A DNA stretch of 31,350 bases. Origin: JAABUE01 sp037440925. Lineage in GTDB: Bacteria; Chloroflexota; Anaerolineae; Anaerolineales; Villigracilaceae. Every line of letters begins with the position of its first letter. Positions within the stretch are counted from its first letter, which is position 1. This document shows positions 1 to 6,289 of this stretch, piece by piece. Below the pieces are notes generated by a model. That model was not told the DNA's origin. It saw only the letters and a list, made by a program, of their open reading frames with translations, and ran no database searches. The stretch spans positions 1 to 31,350 of the forward strand of contig JBBITF010000031.1 in NCBI GenBank assembly GCA_037440925.1, written 5' to 3'. Both the position numbers and the translations under genes were made by a program.

Positions 1-30
1 TAAGACTTGTCCTACAGTGTGACAGTCGCA

Positions 31-510
31 TTATTTGACGGAGACGACCTTGCCGCCGGTCATCCGTTGCAGTTGTCCTGGCGTCAATTGGAAGACCGCT
101 TTGGGCGTGCCGGCGGCAGCCCAAATGCTATCGTATTGCAGCAGGTCTTCATCGAGGTAGGTTTCCATCGCTTGGGTATGCCCAAGCGGGGGGACGCCGC
201 CGATGGCGTAGCCGGTGACTTCACGGACGAATTCCGCATCCGCGCGGCCAACAGGTTCGCCTGTGTATTCGGTCAATCGCTTCTCGTCCACGCGGTTGCT
301 GCCGCTGGTCAACACCAGGATAGGCTTGCCGGTTTGTTGTCCGCGGAAGATGAGCGATTTGACGATCTGACCAAGCGTGCAGCCTACCCGCTCGGCGGCT
401 TCCTGCGCGGTGCGCGTGCTTTCGGCGAACTCGATGACGGTCAGGTCGAAGCCCCGGCTGCGCAGAACGTCTTGAACTTTTTGGGCGGAAGGGGAGAGGG
501 GATTGGACAT
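31..510 (-). CDS. YbaK/EbsC-family aminoacyl-tRNA deacylase
   Basis: A 159-residue protein of the YbaK/ProX fold, the usual family length. These are free-standing trans-editing enzymes that hydrolyse mischarged tRNA, typically Cys-tRNA(Pro). Seen in the sequence: the GQIVKSLIF segment with the conserved lysine (K51), the TSGSNRVD stretch after the central strand, and the family loop YAIGGVPPLGH. The ATG has no Shine-Dalgarno sequence, but a TATAAT box lies only 6 nt upstream, which suggests a leaderless mRNA. It is divergent from the AlkP-type cluster and alone on its strand at the window edge. Family assignment is secure; exact tRNA specificity cannot be told from sequence. Confidence 0.9.
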   Translation of the reverse strand: MSNPLSPSAQKVQDVLRSRGFDLTVIEFAESTRTAQEAAERVGCTLGQIVKSLIFRGQQTGKPILVLTSGSNRVDEKRLTEYTGEPVGRADAEFVREVTGYAIGGVPPLGHTQAMETYLDEDLLQYDSIWAAAGTPKAVFQLTPGQLQRMTGGKVVSVK

Positions 511-516
511 AGCCCT

Positions 517-522
517 ATTATA
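517..522 (-). promoter_or_regulatory. -10 box (TATAAT) of the ybaK-like gene, leaderless arrangement
   Basis: A perfect TATAAT on the minus strand ends 6 nt before the ATG at 510, so transcription would start at or next to the start codon. No good -35 is seen. The DNA upstream of the box is entirely heptamer repeat. Confidence 0.55.
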
Positions 523-571
523 AGTGATCAGTGATCAGTAATCAGTGAGCGGTGGGCAGTGGACAGTGAGC
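523..571. repeat. Heptamer tandem repeat, 7 degenerate copies
   Basis: Seven consecutive 7-bp units: AGTGATC, AGTGATC, AGTAATC, AGTGAGC, GGTGGGC, AGTGGAC, AGTGAGC. The array starts immediately behind the ybaK -10 box and lies between two divergent promoters. The unit length suggests slipped-strand expansion; degeneracy increases away from ybaK. Confidence 0.85.
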
Positions 572-658
572 GGGCGACAGGCGCGCGGCTGCCTGTTGGC
601 GCGACAATGACGCAGTTTTCGTCAATCCAGAAGAGAAGCGCGGTTTTCCGTCTTCGTT

Positions 659-667
659 TGGTATAAT
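659..667 (+). promoter_or_regulatory. Extended -10 promoter (TGGTATAAT) for the AlkP-type cluster
   Basis: A TGN motif directly precedes a perfect TATAAT at 662-667, with no convincing -35, as expected for extended -10 promoters. The first gene starts at 704, leaving room for a leader of about 30 nt with a GGAGG ribosome site at 694-698. Confidence 0.6.
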
Positions 668-703
668 ACTCGCCGTTGTTAGAATAGACAATTGGAGGTA
701 GAT

Positions 704-886
704 ATGTATATTGATCCGAATACCGGCGGCATGTTGTTCCAAGTGCTGGCGGTTGCTTTTGCCGCAGTCAGCGGCATGTTCCTGGTCTTTTCGCGCCAGA
801 TCCGGTCCGGCATGGGGCGACTGCGCCGTATGTTGGGCGGCAAAGCGTCGAAGGAAGAATCTGCGAAGGAAACGCAAGAGAAGTAA
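704..886 (+). CDS. Small membrane protein with an N-terminal YIDPNTGGML motif
   Basis: A 60-residue peptide. The ATG at 704 is chosen over an in-frame TTG at 692 because GGAGG (694-698) sits 5 nt upstream of it and overlaps the TTG reading. The N-terminus MYIDPNTGGMLFQ runs straight into one hydrophobic helix (about residues 9-30), followed by a basic and then charged Lys/Glu-rich tail. From memory, short proteins with a Y(I/L)DPxTGxML start occur beside AlkP-superfamily and envelope genes in other bacteria; this is recollection, not a search. It ends 4 nt before the AlkP-family gene and is the first gene of that run, so a chaperone or anchor role for its neighbours is plausible but unproven. 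Confidence 0.75.
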   Translation: MYIDPNTGGMLFQVLAVAFAAVSGMFLVFSRQIRSGMGRLRRMLGGKASKEESAKETQEK

Positions 887-890
887 GTCC

Positions 891-2720
891 ATGCGCGCGC
901 TCATCTTGGGCTTCGATTCGTTCGACCCTGGCCTGTTCGAACAGTTTGCCGGCCAGGGTCAATTGCCGAATTTGAGCCGCCTGGCTGAGACAGGCGGCTA
1001 TTCGCCTTTCAGAGTTTGTTCCCCCCCGCAGACCGAGGTCTCGTGGACCAGCATCGCTACCGGCGCCGATCCGGGCAGCCATGGCATCTTCGATTTCGTG
1101 CATCGCAATCCAGAGACGTATGCCCCGTATGTTTCCATCCTGCCGACGCGCAGCGGGGCGCTGGGGACGCAGTTCGTACCGCCCTATTCGGCCCGCACAC
1201 TGTTCAGCGAAGCGGTAGACCAAGGCTACCCGGCCACAGCCCTGTGGTGGCCGGCCATGTTCCCGGCGCGCGCCGATTCGCCGGTGCGCGTCATCCCCGG
1301 CCTCGGCACGCCCGACATCCGCGGACAGTTGGGATTGGGCAGTTTCTACTGTCAGGAAGACGACCCGCTCAAACCCGGCCACAAGACGCCGCTGGAAAAA
1401 CTGACCGGCGGCGCAGGGACGTTTCACGGCGCGCTGAAAGGCCCGTTCATCAAACGGAAAGGGCAGACCGTTCCGGCCGAGGTCGCTTTCCAGTTGGATA
1501 TCCTGGACGCCCAAAACGCCCGCCTGAAACTGCCAAACGGAGCCTTCGACTTGACGCCCGGACAGTGGAGCCCGATTTTGGAAGTGACCTTCAAGGCCGG
1601 CTTCATGATGAACGTTCACGCCATCACGCGCGCCATCCTGACTTCCACCAACCCGGTGCGGCTGTATTTCCTGCCGTTGCAGATCCATCCGCTCCATGCG
1701 CTCTGGCAGTACGCCTCTCCGAAAGGCTTTGTGCGCGAGGCCTGGCAGATTGCCGGCGCGTTCCTCTCGCTGGGCTGGCCGCAGGACACCACCGGCCTGG
1801 AGGATGGCTGCATCTCCGATGAGCAGTTCATCGCCTTGTGCGAGGATATTTTCGCTGCGCGCGAGCGTATCCTGATGCACAACCTGGCGAGTTTCAAGGA
1901 AGGCGTGCTGGCTTCTATTTTCGATGACCTCGACCGCGTGCAGCACATGTTCCGCCGCGACCGCCCCGACGTGGTGCAAGATTGGTATGCCCGCCTCGAC
2001 CAGTTCGTAGGGCGCGTTACGGGGGCGCTCGAAAAACAAAACGGCAGCAAAATCAATCTGCTGGTCATGTCGGACCATGGCTTTACCGATTTCCGCTACA
2101 AGGTGCATGTCAATCAATGGCTGGTGGAGAACGGCTACCTGTCTTTGCAAACCGACAAACAAGAAAAGGCGCTTCCCAACGTGGATTGGTCGCGTTCCAA
2201 AGCCTACGCCCTCGGTTTGAACAGCGTATACATCAATCTTTCAGGCCGGGAGCGCCACGGCATCGTGCCGGTGGAACAGGTAGAGGACACCGCCAGAGAA
2301 TTGAAATCCAAACTGGAAGGCTGGACAGGGCCAGACGGCAAGAAAGTCTTCAACCGCGTCCTGCTGCGCCACGAAGCCTTCAGCGGCCCCCTGCTGCGCT
2401 TCGGTCCCGACCTGGTGCTGGGCTATGCGCCCGGATATCGCGCCTCGTCTGAGACCGGTCTCGGCAAATGGGAGGAGACTGTCATCCAAGAAAACAACGA
2501 CCATTGGGGCGCAGATCATTGCATCGATTCGGAAGCGGTGCCGGGCGTTCTGTTTGCCAGCCAGGGCCTGGCGGATTTCCCCAACCCCTCCTTCCGCGAC
2601 ATCCCTCCCATGATTGTCGGAAAATACCTGGATCACAGCGGCGTGACGCCTCCCACCATTTCAGGCGGGGAAAGCCAGCAAGCCATCGAGGAAAGGCTCA
2701 AGGGGCTTGGATATCTTTAA
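891..2720 (+). CDS. Alkaline-phosphatase-superfamily phosphodiesterase (type I phosphodiesterase/NPP-like)
   Basis: A 609-residue protein starting MRALILGFDSFDP; the ATG at 891 lies 4 nt after the preceding stop. Superfamily features are visible: metal ligand D9 in LGFDSFDP, the nucleophile region PPQTEVSWTSIATG with T48 as likely nucleophile, PGSHGIFDF just after it, the SDHGF metal motif at 394-398, and a late NDHWGADHCID His/Asp cluster with GVLFAS. This matches the phosphodiesterase/NPP branch, which cleaves or transfers phosphoesters using two metals. No signal peptide is seen, so it is probably cytoplasmic or membrane-associated. It is followed by membrane, sulfatase-like and sulfotransferase genes, suggesting modification of an envelope lipid or glycan. 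Substrate unknown. Confidence 0.85.
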   Translation: MRALILGFDSFDPGLFEQFAGQGQLPNLSRLAETGGYSPFRVCSPPQTEVSWTSIATGADPGSHGIFDFVHRNPETYAPYVSILPTRSGALGTQFVPPYSARTLFSEAVDQGYPATALWWPAMFPARADSPVRVIPGLGTPDIRGQLGLGSFYCQEDDPLKPGHKTPLEKLTGGAGTFHGALKGPFIKRKGQTVPAEVAFQLDILDAQNARLKLPNGAFDLTPGQWSPILEVTFKAGFMMNVHAITRAILTSTNPVRLYFLPLQIHPLHALWQYASPKGFVREAWQIAGAFLSLGWPQDTTGLEDGCISDEQFIALCEDIFAARERILMHNLASFKEGVLASIFDDLDRVQHMFRRDRPDVVQDWYARLDQFVGRVTGALEKQNGSKINLLVMSDHGFTDFRYKVHVNQWLVENGYLSLQTDKQEKALPNVDWSRSKAYALGLNSVYINLSGRERHGIVPVEQVEDTARELKSKLEGWTGPDGKKVFNRVLLRHEAFSGPLLRFGPDLVLGYAPGYRASSETGLGKWEETVIQENNDHWGADHCIDSEAVPGVLFASQGLADFPNPSFRDIPPMIVGKYLDHSGVTPPTISGGESQQAIEERLKGLGYL

Positions 2721-3249
2721 GAGTCGGCTGCCCTCCCGTCAAGAGATGCTTGCTGTTTTGGGGGCGGCCATGTTTGTGGTCTTCAGTTGGTCCATTCGAG
2801 GGTTCTTGTTCGTCTTCCCCTCGCGGGTGATGTACTTCCGCGCCTGGGAGGTCTTCAGTATCTTTATGTACATGATGGCCTTTGCGCTGGTCGAGAGTTT
2901 GCTGGTGGTGGGCGGGCTGACTGCCCTCAGCGTGGTCTTGCCCGCCGCCTGGCTGCGCGAGGGCTTTTCGTACAAAGGCTTCCTCATCCTCCTGGTGGGG
3001 ACGGCTGCCGCCATCGGCTACCAACGCGCTTTGGGGGACGACCTTCCCCCCAAAGAGACGTTGCTGCTGTGGATGGCTGCGCCGTTCTTTCTCAGCCTCG
3101 GCCTGCTTGCGCTCCCGCATTTTTTCCCTCGCCTGGGCGTTTTTCTCGCTTCCCTGGCAGAACGCTTCACCGTCTTTGCCTACCTGTACCTGCCGGTCGG
3201 CTTGCTGGGCGCGCTGGTCGTGCTGTTCAGGAATCTGCTGGCGCGCTAG
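2707..3249 (+). CDS. Polytopic membrane protein of unknown function
   Basis: A 180-residue, strongly hydrophobic protein with about five predicted membrane segments (near residues 15-35, 50-70, 75-95, 118-140 and 150-175). I do not recognise the family. The TTG start at 2707 overlaps the end of the AlkP gene by 14 nt and has AGGGG just upstream; an ATG at 2746 is the alternative and would remove the overlap. It lies 3 nt before the sulfatase-like gene. Its position between two AlkP-superfamily enzymes suggests a transport or anchoring role in the same pathway, which is inference from position only. Confidence 0.75.
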   Translation: MDIFKSRLPSRQEMLAVLGAAMFVVFSWSIRGFLFVFPSRVMYFRAWEVFSIFMYMMAFALVESLLVVGGLTALSVVLPAAWLREGFSYKGFLILLVGTAAAIGYQRALGDDLPPKETLLLWMAAPFFLSLGLLALPHFFPRLGVFLASLAERFTVFAYLYLPVGLLGALVVLFRNLLAR

Positions 3250-3252
3250 GAT

Positions 3253-4794
3253 ATGACCTCCTCTTACCTCTCGCGGCGTGATTTTCTAAAACTGGCTGGC
3301 CTGGCCTCGCTCTCAGGTCTGGTGGCGCCTCTTTGGAAAACGAAGCAGGCCGTCGGGTCGCCGTCTGAAGCGAAGAACATCCTCATCCTGGTCTTCGATG
3401 CCTGGTCGGCAGAAAATGTCTCGCTGTATGGCTATCCGCGTCAGACCATGCCCAACCTGGAGCGCTTCGCCGAAAACGCCCTCGTCTATCATCGCCACTA
3501 CTCGGCCGGCACGTTTACCATTCCCGGCACCGCTTCCCTGCTGACCGGTACGCTCCCCTGGACGCATCGGGCGTTCTCGCTGGGCAGCGGCGTTTTACAA
3601 GATTTCCAAGACAGGCAAGCCTTTGCGCTCTTATCCAGCCAATACGCCACGCTGGGGTACGCCCAGAACAAATATGCCGATATCTTCCTCAAACAATTCC
3701 ATCGTTCGCTGGAAACGCACATCCCCGCCAGCGCCTTCAACTACGAAGACCGCGCTTTTTACCGCCCCTGGTTCGAGAACGACCCGCTGATAGCGTTTTC
3801 CGCCTTCGACGACAACCTGGTGCGCGACCGCGACGGCTACGACGCCTCGCTCTTCCTCGGCCCGCTCCTGCGTACCCTCCATCTGGCCGAGCGCCGCGCC
3901 GACCAGTCTTCCCACCGCCTGGCTTACCCGCTGGGGCTGCCCGAAACCGACGCGCGTGAATTCTTCTCCCTCGGCGGCGTGGTAGATGGCGCGATCCGCC
4001 TGCTGGAAAACTTGCCAGCCCCGGCTTTTGCTTACCTGCATTTCTATCCGCCGCATGACCCGTACAGCCCCACCAAAAAATTCAAGGGCGGCTTCCTGGG
4101 ATTGAACGCCTGGGAGCCAGAAGAAAAGCCCATCCATCCCCTGGCCTCGCTCCAAAAGGACTTTGGCGACCTGCTTGGCAAGCGCCATATTTACGATGAC
4201 TACCTTGCCAGTTGGGATGAGGCCGTGGCGCGGCTGTTCGACTTCCTGCGCGATTCGGGCCTGTTGGAGACCAGTTACGTCTTCGTCACCTCCGATCACG
4301 GCGAGATGTTCGAGCGCGGCGAGTTGGGACACGTCACACCGCTCATTTACGAACCCCTCATCCACATTCCCCTGCTCGTCTCGCAGCCTGGGCAAAAGGG
4401 ACGGGAAGACATCCACGCTTATACCAGTTCGGTGGACATCCTGCCCACCCTGGCGCACCTGAGCGGCCTGCCTCGTCCCGCCTGGGCGGAAGGGCAAATC
4501 CTGCCGGGGCTGGGAGGCGCCGAAGACCCGGCCCGCAGCCTGTTCACGGTCGAAGCGGCGCGCAATCCGTCTTTTGCGCCTCTCTCCCGCGCTTCCATTT
4601 CCTTGACCAAACATCAACAACGCCTGACGTATTACAATTATCCCGATTATCGGCAATTCGAGTTTTACGACCTGGCAGAAGATCCCCAAGAAATGAACGA
4701 TCTCTACGCTTTACAACCGGCCGCTGCCCGCTGGATGCAGGACGAGATGCTGCAAGCCCTGGCCGAGGCCGACCGACCCTTCCAAAAGGAATGA
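3253..4794 (+). CDS. Tat-exported sulfatase-fold hydrolase/transferase with Thr nucleophile
   Basis: A 513-residue member of the sulfatase branch of the AlkP superfamily. The N-terminus has a twin-arginine signal (SRRDFLKLAG, R8-R9, then a hydrophobic stretch), so it is probably exported folded. Metal and catalytic regions visible: D49 in LVFDAWSAENVSLYGY, the nucleophile segment FTIPGTASLLTG, and SDHGEMFERGELGH around D348-H349. In classical sulfatases the nucleophile is the Cys of CxPxR, matured to formylglycine; here that position is T89 (T-I-P-G-T). Thr is the nucleophile in phosphoglycerol and phosphoethanolamine transferases of this superfamily, so phosphotransfer or phosphoester hydrolysis is more likely than sulfate release. 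It lies directly between a membrane protein gene and a sulfotransferase gene. Confidence 0.85.
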   Translation: MTSSYLSRRDFLKLAGLASLSGLVAPLWKTKQAVGSPSEAKNILILVFDAWSAENVSLYGYPRQTMPNLERFAENALVYHRHYSAGTFTIPGTASLLTGTLPWTHRAFSLGSGVLQDFQDRQAFALLSSQYATLGYAQNKYADIFLKQFHRSLETHIPASAFNYEDRAFYRPWFENDPLIAFSAFDDNLVRDRDGYDASLFLGPLLRTLHLAERRADQSSHRLAYPLGLPETDAREFFSLGGVVDGAIRLLENLPAPAFAYLHFYPPHDPYSPTKKFKGGFLGLNAWEPEEKPIHPLASLQKDFGDLLGKRHIYDDYLASWDEAVARLFDFLRDSGLLETSYVFVTSDHGEMFERGELGHVTPLIYEPLIHIPLLVSQPGQKGREDIHAYTSSVDILPTLAHLSGLPRPAWAEGQILPGLGGAEDPARSLFTVEAARNPSFAPLSRASISLTKHQQRLTYYNYPDYRQFEFYDLAEDPQEMNDLYALQPAAARWMQDEMLQALAEADRPFQKE

Positions 4795-4798
4795 GTAC

Positions 4799-5401
4799 AT
4801 GGCTTTCAACTTGTTCAAACGCCGTCCGCCTTCCCCTCCTATTGTGATTGTCTCTGGCCTGCCGCGTTCCGGCACCTCCATGATGATGAAATTGCTCGAA
4901 GCCGGCGGCTTGCAAATCATGACCGACAACCTGCGCCTGGCTGACGAAGACAACCCCAAAGGTTATTACGAACTGGAACGAGTCAAAGCCCTGCGCGACG
5001 GCGATGATGCCTGGATCAAAGATGCCCCCGGCAAGGTGGTCAAGGTCATCTCGTCCCTGCTGGAATACCTGCCCGCCTCATACACTTACAAAGTCATCTT
5101 CATGCGCCGGGAGATCAGCGAAATTCTGGCCTCGCAGAAGCAGATGCTCCTGCGTCGCGGCGAACCGGCCGAAGGCGATGATCGCAAGATGGCCGAGAAC
5201 TTTCAGGAACATCTCAAGCGCGTGCGCGTCTGGCTGGCCAATCAGCCCAACATGGAAGTCCTCTACGTAGATTACAACGCCCTGATGCGCGACCCGGCCC
5301 CGCACGTCAAAGCGGTGGCCGAATTTCTCGGCTTGCAAGAGCAGTTGCCCGCCATGCTGGCCGTGCCGGATGCCAGTTTATATCGTCAAAGGGCTGTCTG
5401 A
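4799..5401 (+). CDS. Sulfotransferase-family protein
   Basis: A 200-residue P-loop protein. The 5'-phosphosulfate-binding loop is clear near the N-terminus (VSGLPRSGTSMMMKLL, residues 18-33), followed later by the 3'-phosphate-binding region (KVIFMRREISEILASQ, with Arg and Ser) and a C-terminal VDYNALMRDP segment, all typical of PAPS-dependent sulfotransferases. Length is close to short bacterial members. The ATG has AAAAGGA just upstream, 4 nt after the preceding stop, so it is co-transcribed with the sulfatase-fold gene. It would transfer sulfate to a hydroxyl on a lipid or glycan; the acceptor cannot be told. Its 3' end overlaps the convergent methyltransferase gene by 16 bp. Confidence 0.85.
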   Translation: MAFNLFKRRPPSPPIVIVSGLPRSGTSMMMKLLEAGGLQIMTDNLRLADEDNPKGYYELERVKALRDGDDAWIKDAPGKVVKVISSLLEYLPASYTYKVIFMRREISEILASQKQMLLRRGEPAEGDDRKMAENFQEHLKRVRVWLANQPNMEVLYVDYNALMRDPAPHVKAVAEFLGLQEQLPAMLAVPDASLYRQRAV

Positions 5402-6057
5402 CAGCGCATTCGCCCCACTCCAATTTCCACCGGCAAACCCCACATTTTTCGAACTGCCACTGGCTGCCAATCAAAACCTGCCTGCTCCAACCACTTGCCC
5501 GCGTGGATGGGGCGACAATCCAAAACGCTCGGCCAGCGCGCATGTCCCCACTCATACAGGCGGCAGGCCAACGACCTTCCCTTTGCCAGGCATACCACGC
5601 CCAGCCTTCCGCTGGGTTTCAACGTTCGCCGGCATTCGCCCAACACCGACGGGATTTCCTCGTCTATGAACAACTCCAACGTAAAGGACAGGAAAACTGC
5701 ATCGAACGTAGCAGCAGGAAATGGCAAAGCCATTGCATCTCCCTGGACGACGAGCGCGCCTCTTCCTTGACCCTCGGCCTGCCACCGTTTTCGCGCTGCG
5801 GCAATCATTCCCGGCGACAACTCCACCCCCGCAGCCAGACCGCAGGCCCCTGTTTGTTGCGCCAACGCCGCCAGCGCATGGCCGGTGCCGAAACCGATTT
5901 CCAACACTCGTTCCCCTTCCTGGGCGGCCAGCGTTTGCAAACCAAGTTCGGTAAACACTTTCTCACTGCCTGCGAAGCGATCATACCAGCGAGATAAACG
6001 GTCATAGTTTTTTCGTGTTTGCTCTCTCGTCATTTTCGATATATTCATCTGAAACAT
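5386..6057 (-). CDS. Class I SAM-dependent methyltransferase (UbiE-like)
   Basis: A 223-residue protein. Motif I is VLEIGFGTGHAL with the acidic residue of motif II in GVELSP, followed by GDAMALPFPAATFDAVFLSF (motif III/IV) and RTLKPSGRLGVVCL (post-motif III). This is the UbiE/COQ5-like Methyltransf_11 pattern; the N-terminal RKNYDRLSRWYDRF is also typical. The substrate could be a quinone, lipid or small molecule. No Shine-Dalgarno sequence precedes the ATG at 6057 or the alternative ATG at 6048. A MITE is inserted 10 nt upstream of the start, between the gene and what looks like its original promoter. The last 16 bp overlap the convergent sulfotransferase gene. Confidence 0.88.
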   Translation of the reverse strand: MFQMNISKMTREQTRKNYDRLSRWYDRFAGSEKVFTELGLQTLAAQEGERVLEIGFGTGHALAALAQQTGACGLAAGVELSPGMIAAARKRWQAEGQGRGALVVQGDAMALPFPAATFDAVFLSFTLELFIDEEIPSVLGECRRTLKPSGRLGVVCLAKGRSLACRLYEWGHARWPSVLDCRPIHAGKWLEQAGFDWQPVAVRKMWGLPVEIGVGRMRCQTAL

Positions 6058-6059
6058 TT

Positions 6060-6067
6060 TTCTGTTG
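6060..6067. repeat. Left 8-bp target site duplication of the MITE
   Basis: TTCTGTTG, identical to the 8 bp at 6239-6246 directly beyond the opposite terminal repeat. Confidence 0.9.
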
Positions 6068-6112
6068 GTAACTATTCAGGCATCGCTGGCCTGGAAAGTA
6101 CCCAGAATGGGT

Positions 6113-6171
6113 ATTGCCAAATCCAGGCCGAACTGGGCAAAATTACGTTGTAAACCGTTGGATTTGGCAAT
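6113..6171. repeat. 13-bp internal inverted repeat of the MITE
   Basis: ATTGCCAAATCCA at 6113-6125 is the reverse complement of TGGATTTGGCAAT at 6159-6171. The right arm is shared with the short hairpin at 6155-6178, so the two structures are mutually exclusive in single-stranded form. A smaller hairpin, TACCCA-GAA-TGGGTA, sits just upstream at 6099-6113. Confidence 0.8.
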
Positions 6172-6178
6172 CCAACGG
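6155..6178. repeat. Perfect 10-bp stem hairpin inside the MITE
   Basis: CCGTTGGATT, loop TGGC, AATCCAACGG. It lacks a following T-run on either strand, so it is not a standard intrinsic terminator. Confidence 0.75.
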
Positions 6179-6238
6179 AGCAATAGGGCAATTTTCAAGT
6201 CTTCTCCGACAGGTTGTTAGGGCCTGCTGAATAGTTAC

Positions 6239-6246
6239 TTCTGTTG
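6239..6246. repeat. Right 8-bp target site duplication of the MITE
   Basis: TTCTGTTG, identical to 6060-6067. Confidence 0.9.
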
Positions 6247-6273
6247 TATACTTGCTGTAATACAATCGATCAA
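6245..6273 (-). promoter_or_regulatory. Possible original promoter of the methyltransferase gene, now separated by the MITE
   Basis: On the minus strand, TTGATC (6273-6268) and TATACA (6250-6245) are spaced by 17 bp. Removing the MITE and one target duplication would place TATACA 8 nt from the methyltransferase ATG, the same spacing as guaA. Today transcripts from here would carry a leader of about 180 nt that contains the MITE. Confidence 0.35.
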
Positions 6274-6289
6274 TCCCTTGGAGTGAAGT

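Larger units (their letters stand above)
6068..6238. mobile_element. 171-bp MITE with IS66-like ends
   Basis: The element is bounded by perfect 12-bp terminal inverted repeats, GTAACTATTCAG (6068-6079) and CTGAATAGTTAC (6227-6238), and flanked by a perfect 8-bp direct repeat. It has no coding capacity. Ends beginning GTAA and 8-bp duplications are the hallmarks of the IS66 family, so it is probably a non-autonomous derivative mobilised by an IS66-type transposase encoded elsewhere. Internally it holds a 13-bp inverted repeat and a nested perfect 10-bp hairpin. It fills most of the space between the methyltransferase and acyltransferase genes. IS66 is an inference from end sequence; the insertion structure itself is directly visible. 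Confidence 0.85.

Noticed and set aside
711..890. N-terminal extension of the AlkP-family protein
   Set aside because: It is an out-of-frame reading of the 60-aa peptide gene; family homology starts at MRALILGFD and an ATG lies at 891.
768..2162. 464-codon open frame antisense to the AlkP-family gene
   Set aside because: It lies wholly opposite a protein with clear family motifs, has no recognisable domain and no ribosome site; long antisense frames are expected at this GC content.
3631..4689. 352-codon frame antisense to the sulfatase-fold gene
   Set aside because: Same reason: composition shadow of a gene with intact catalytic motifs.
6235..6266. Promoter for the acyltransferase with -10 TACAAT (6261-6266)
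   Set aside because: No -35 at acceptable spacing and no extended -10, so support is too weak to list.
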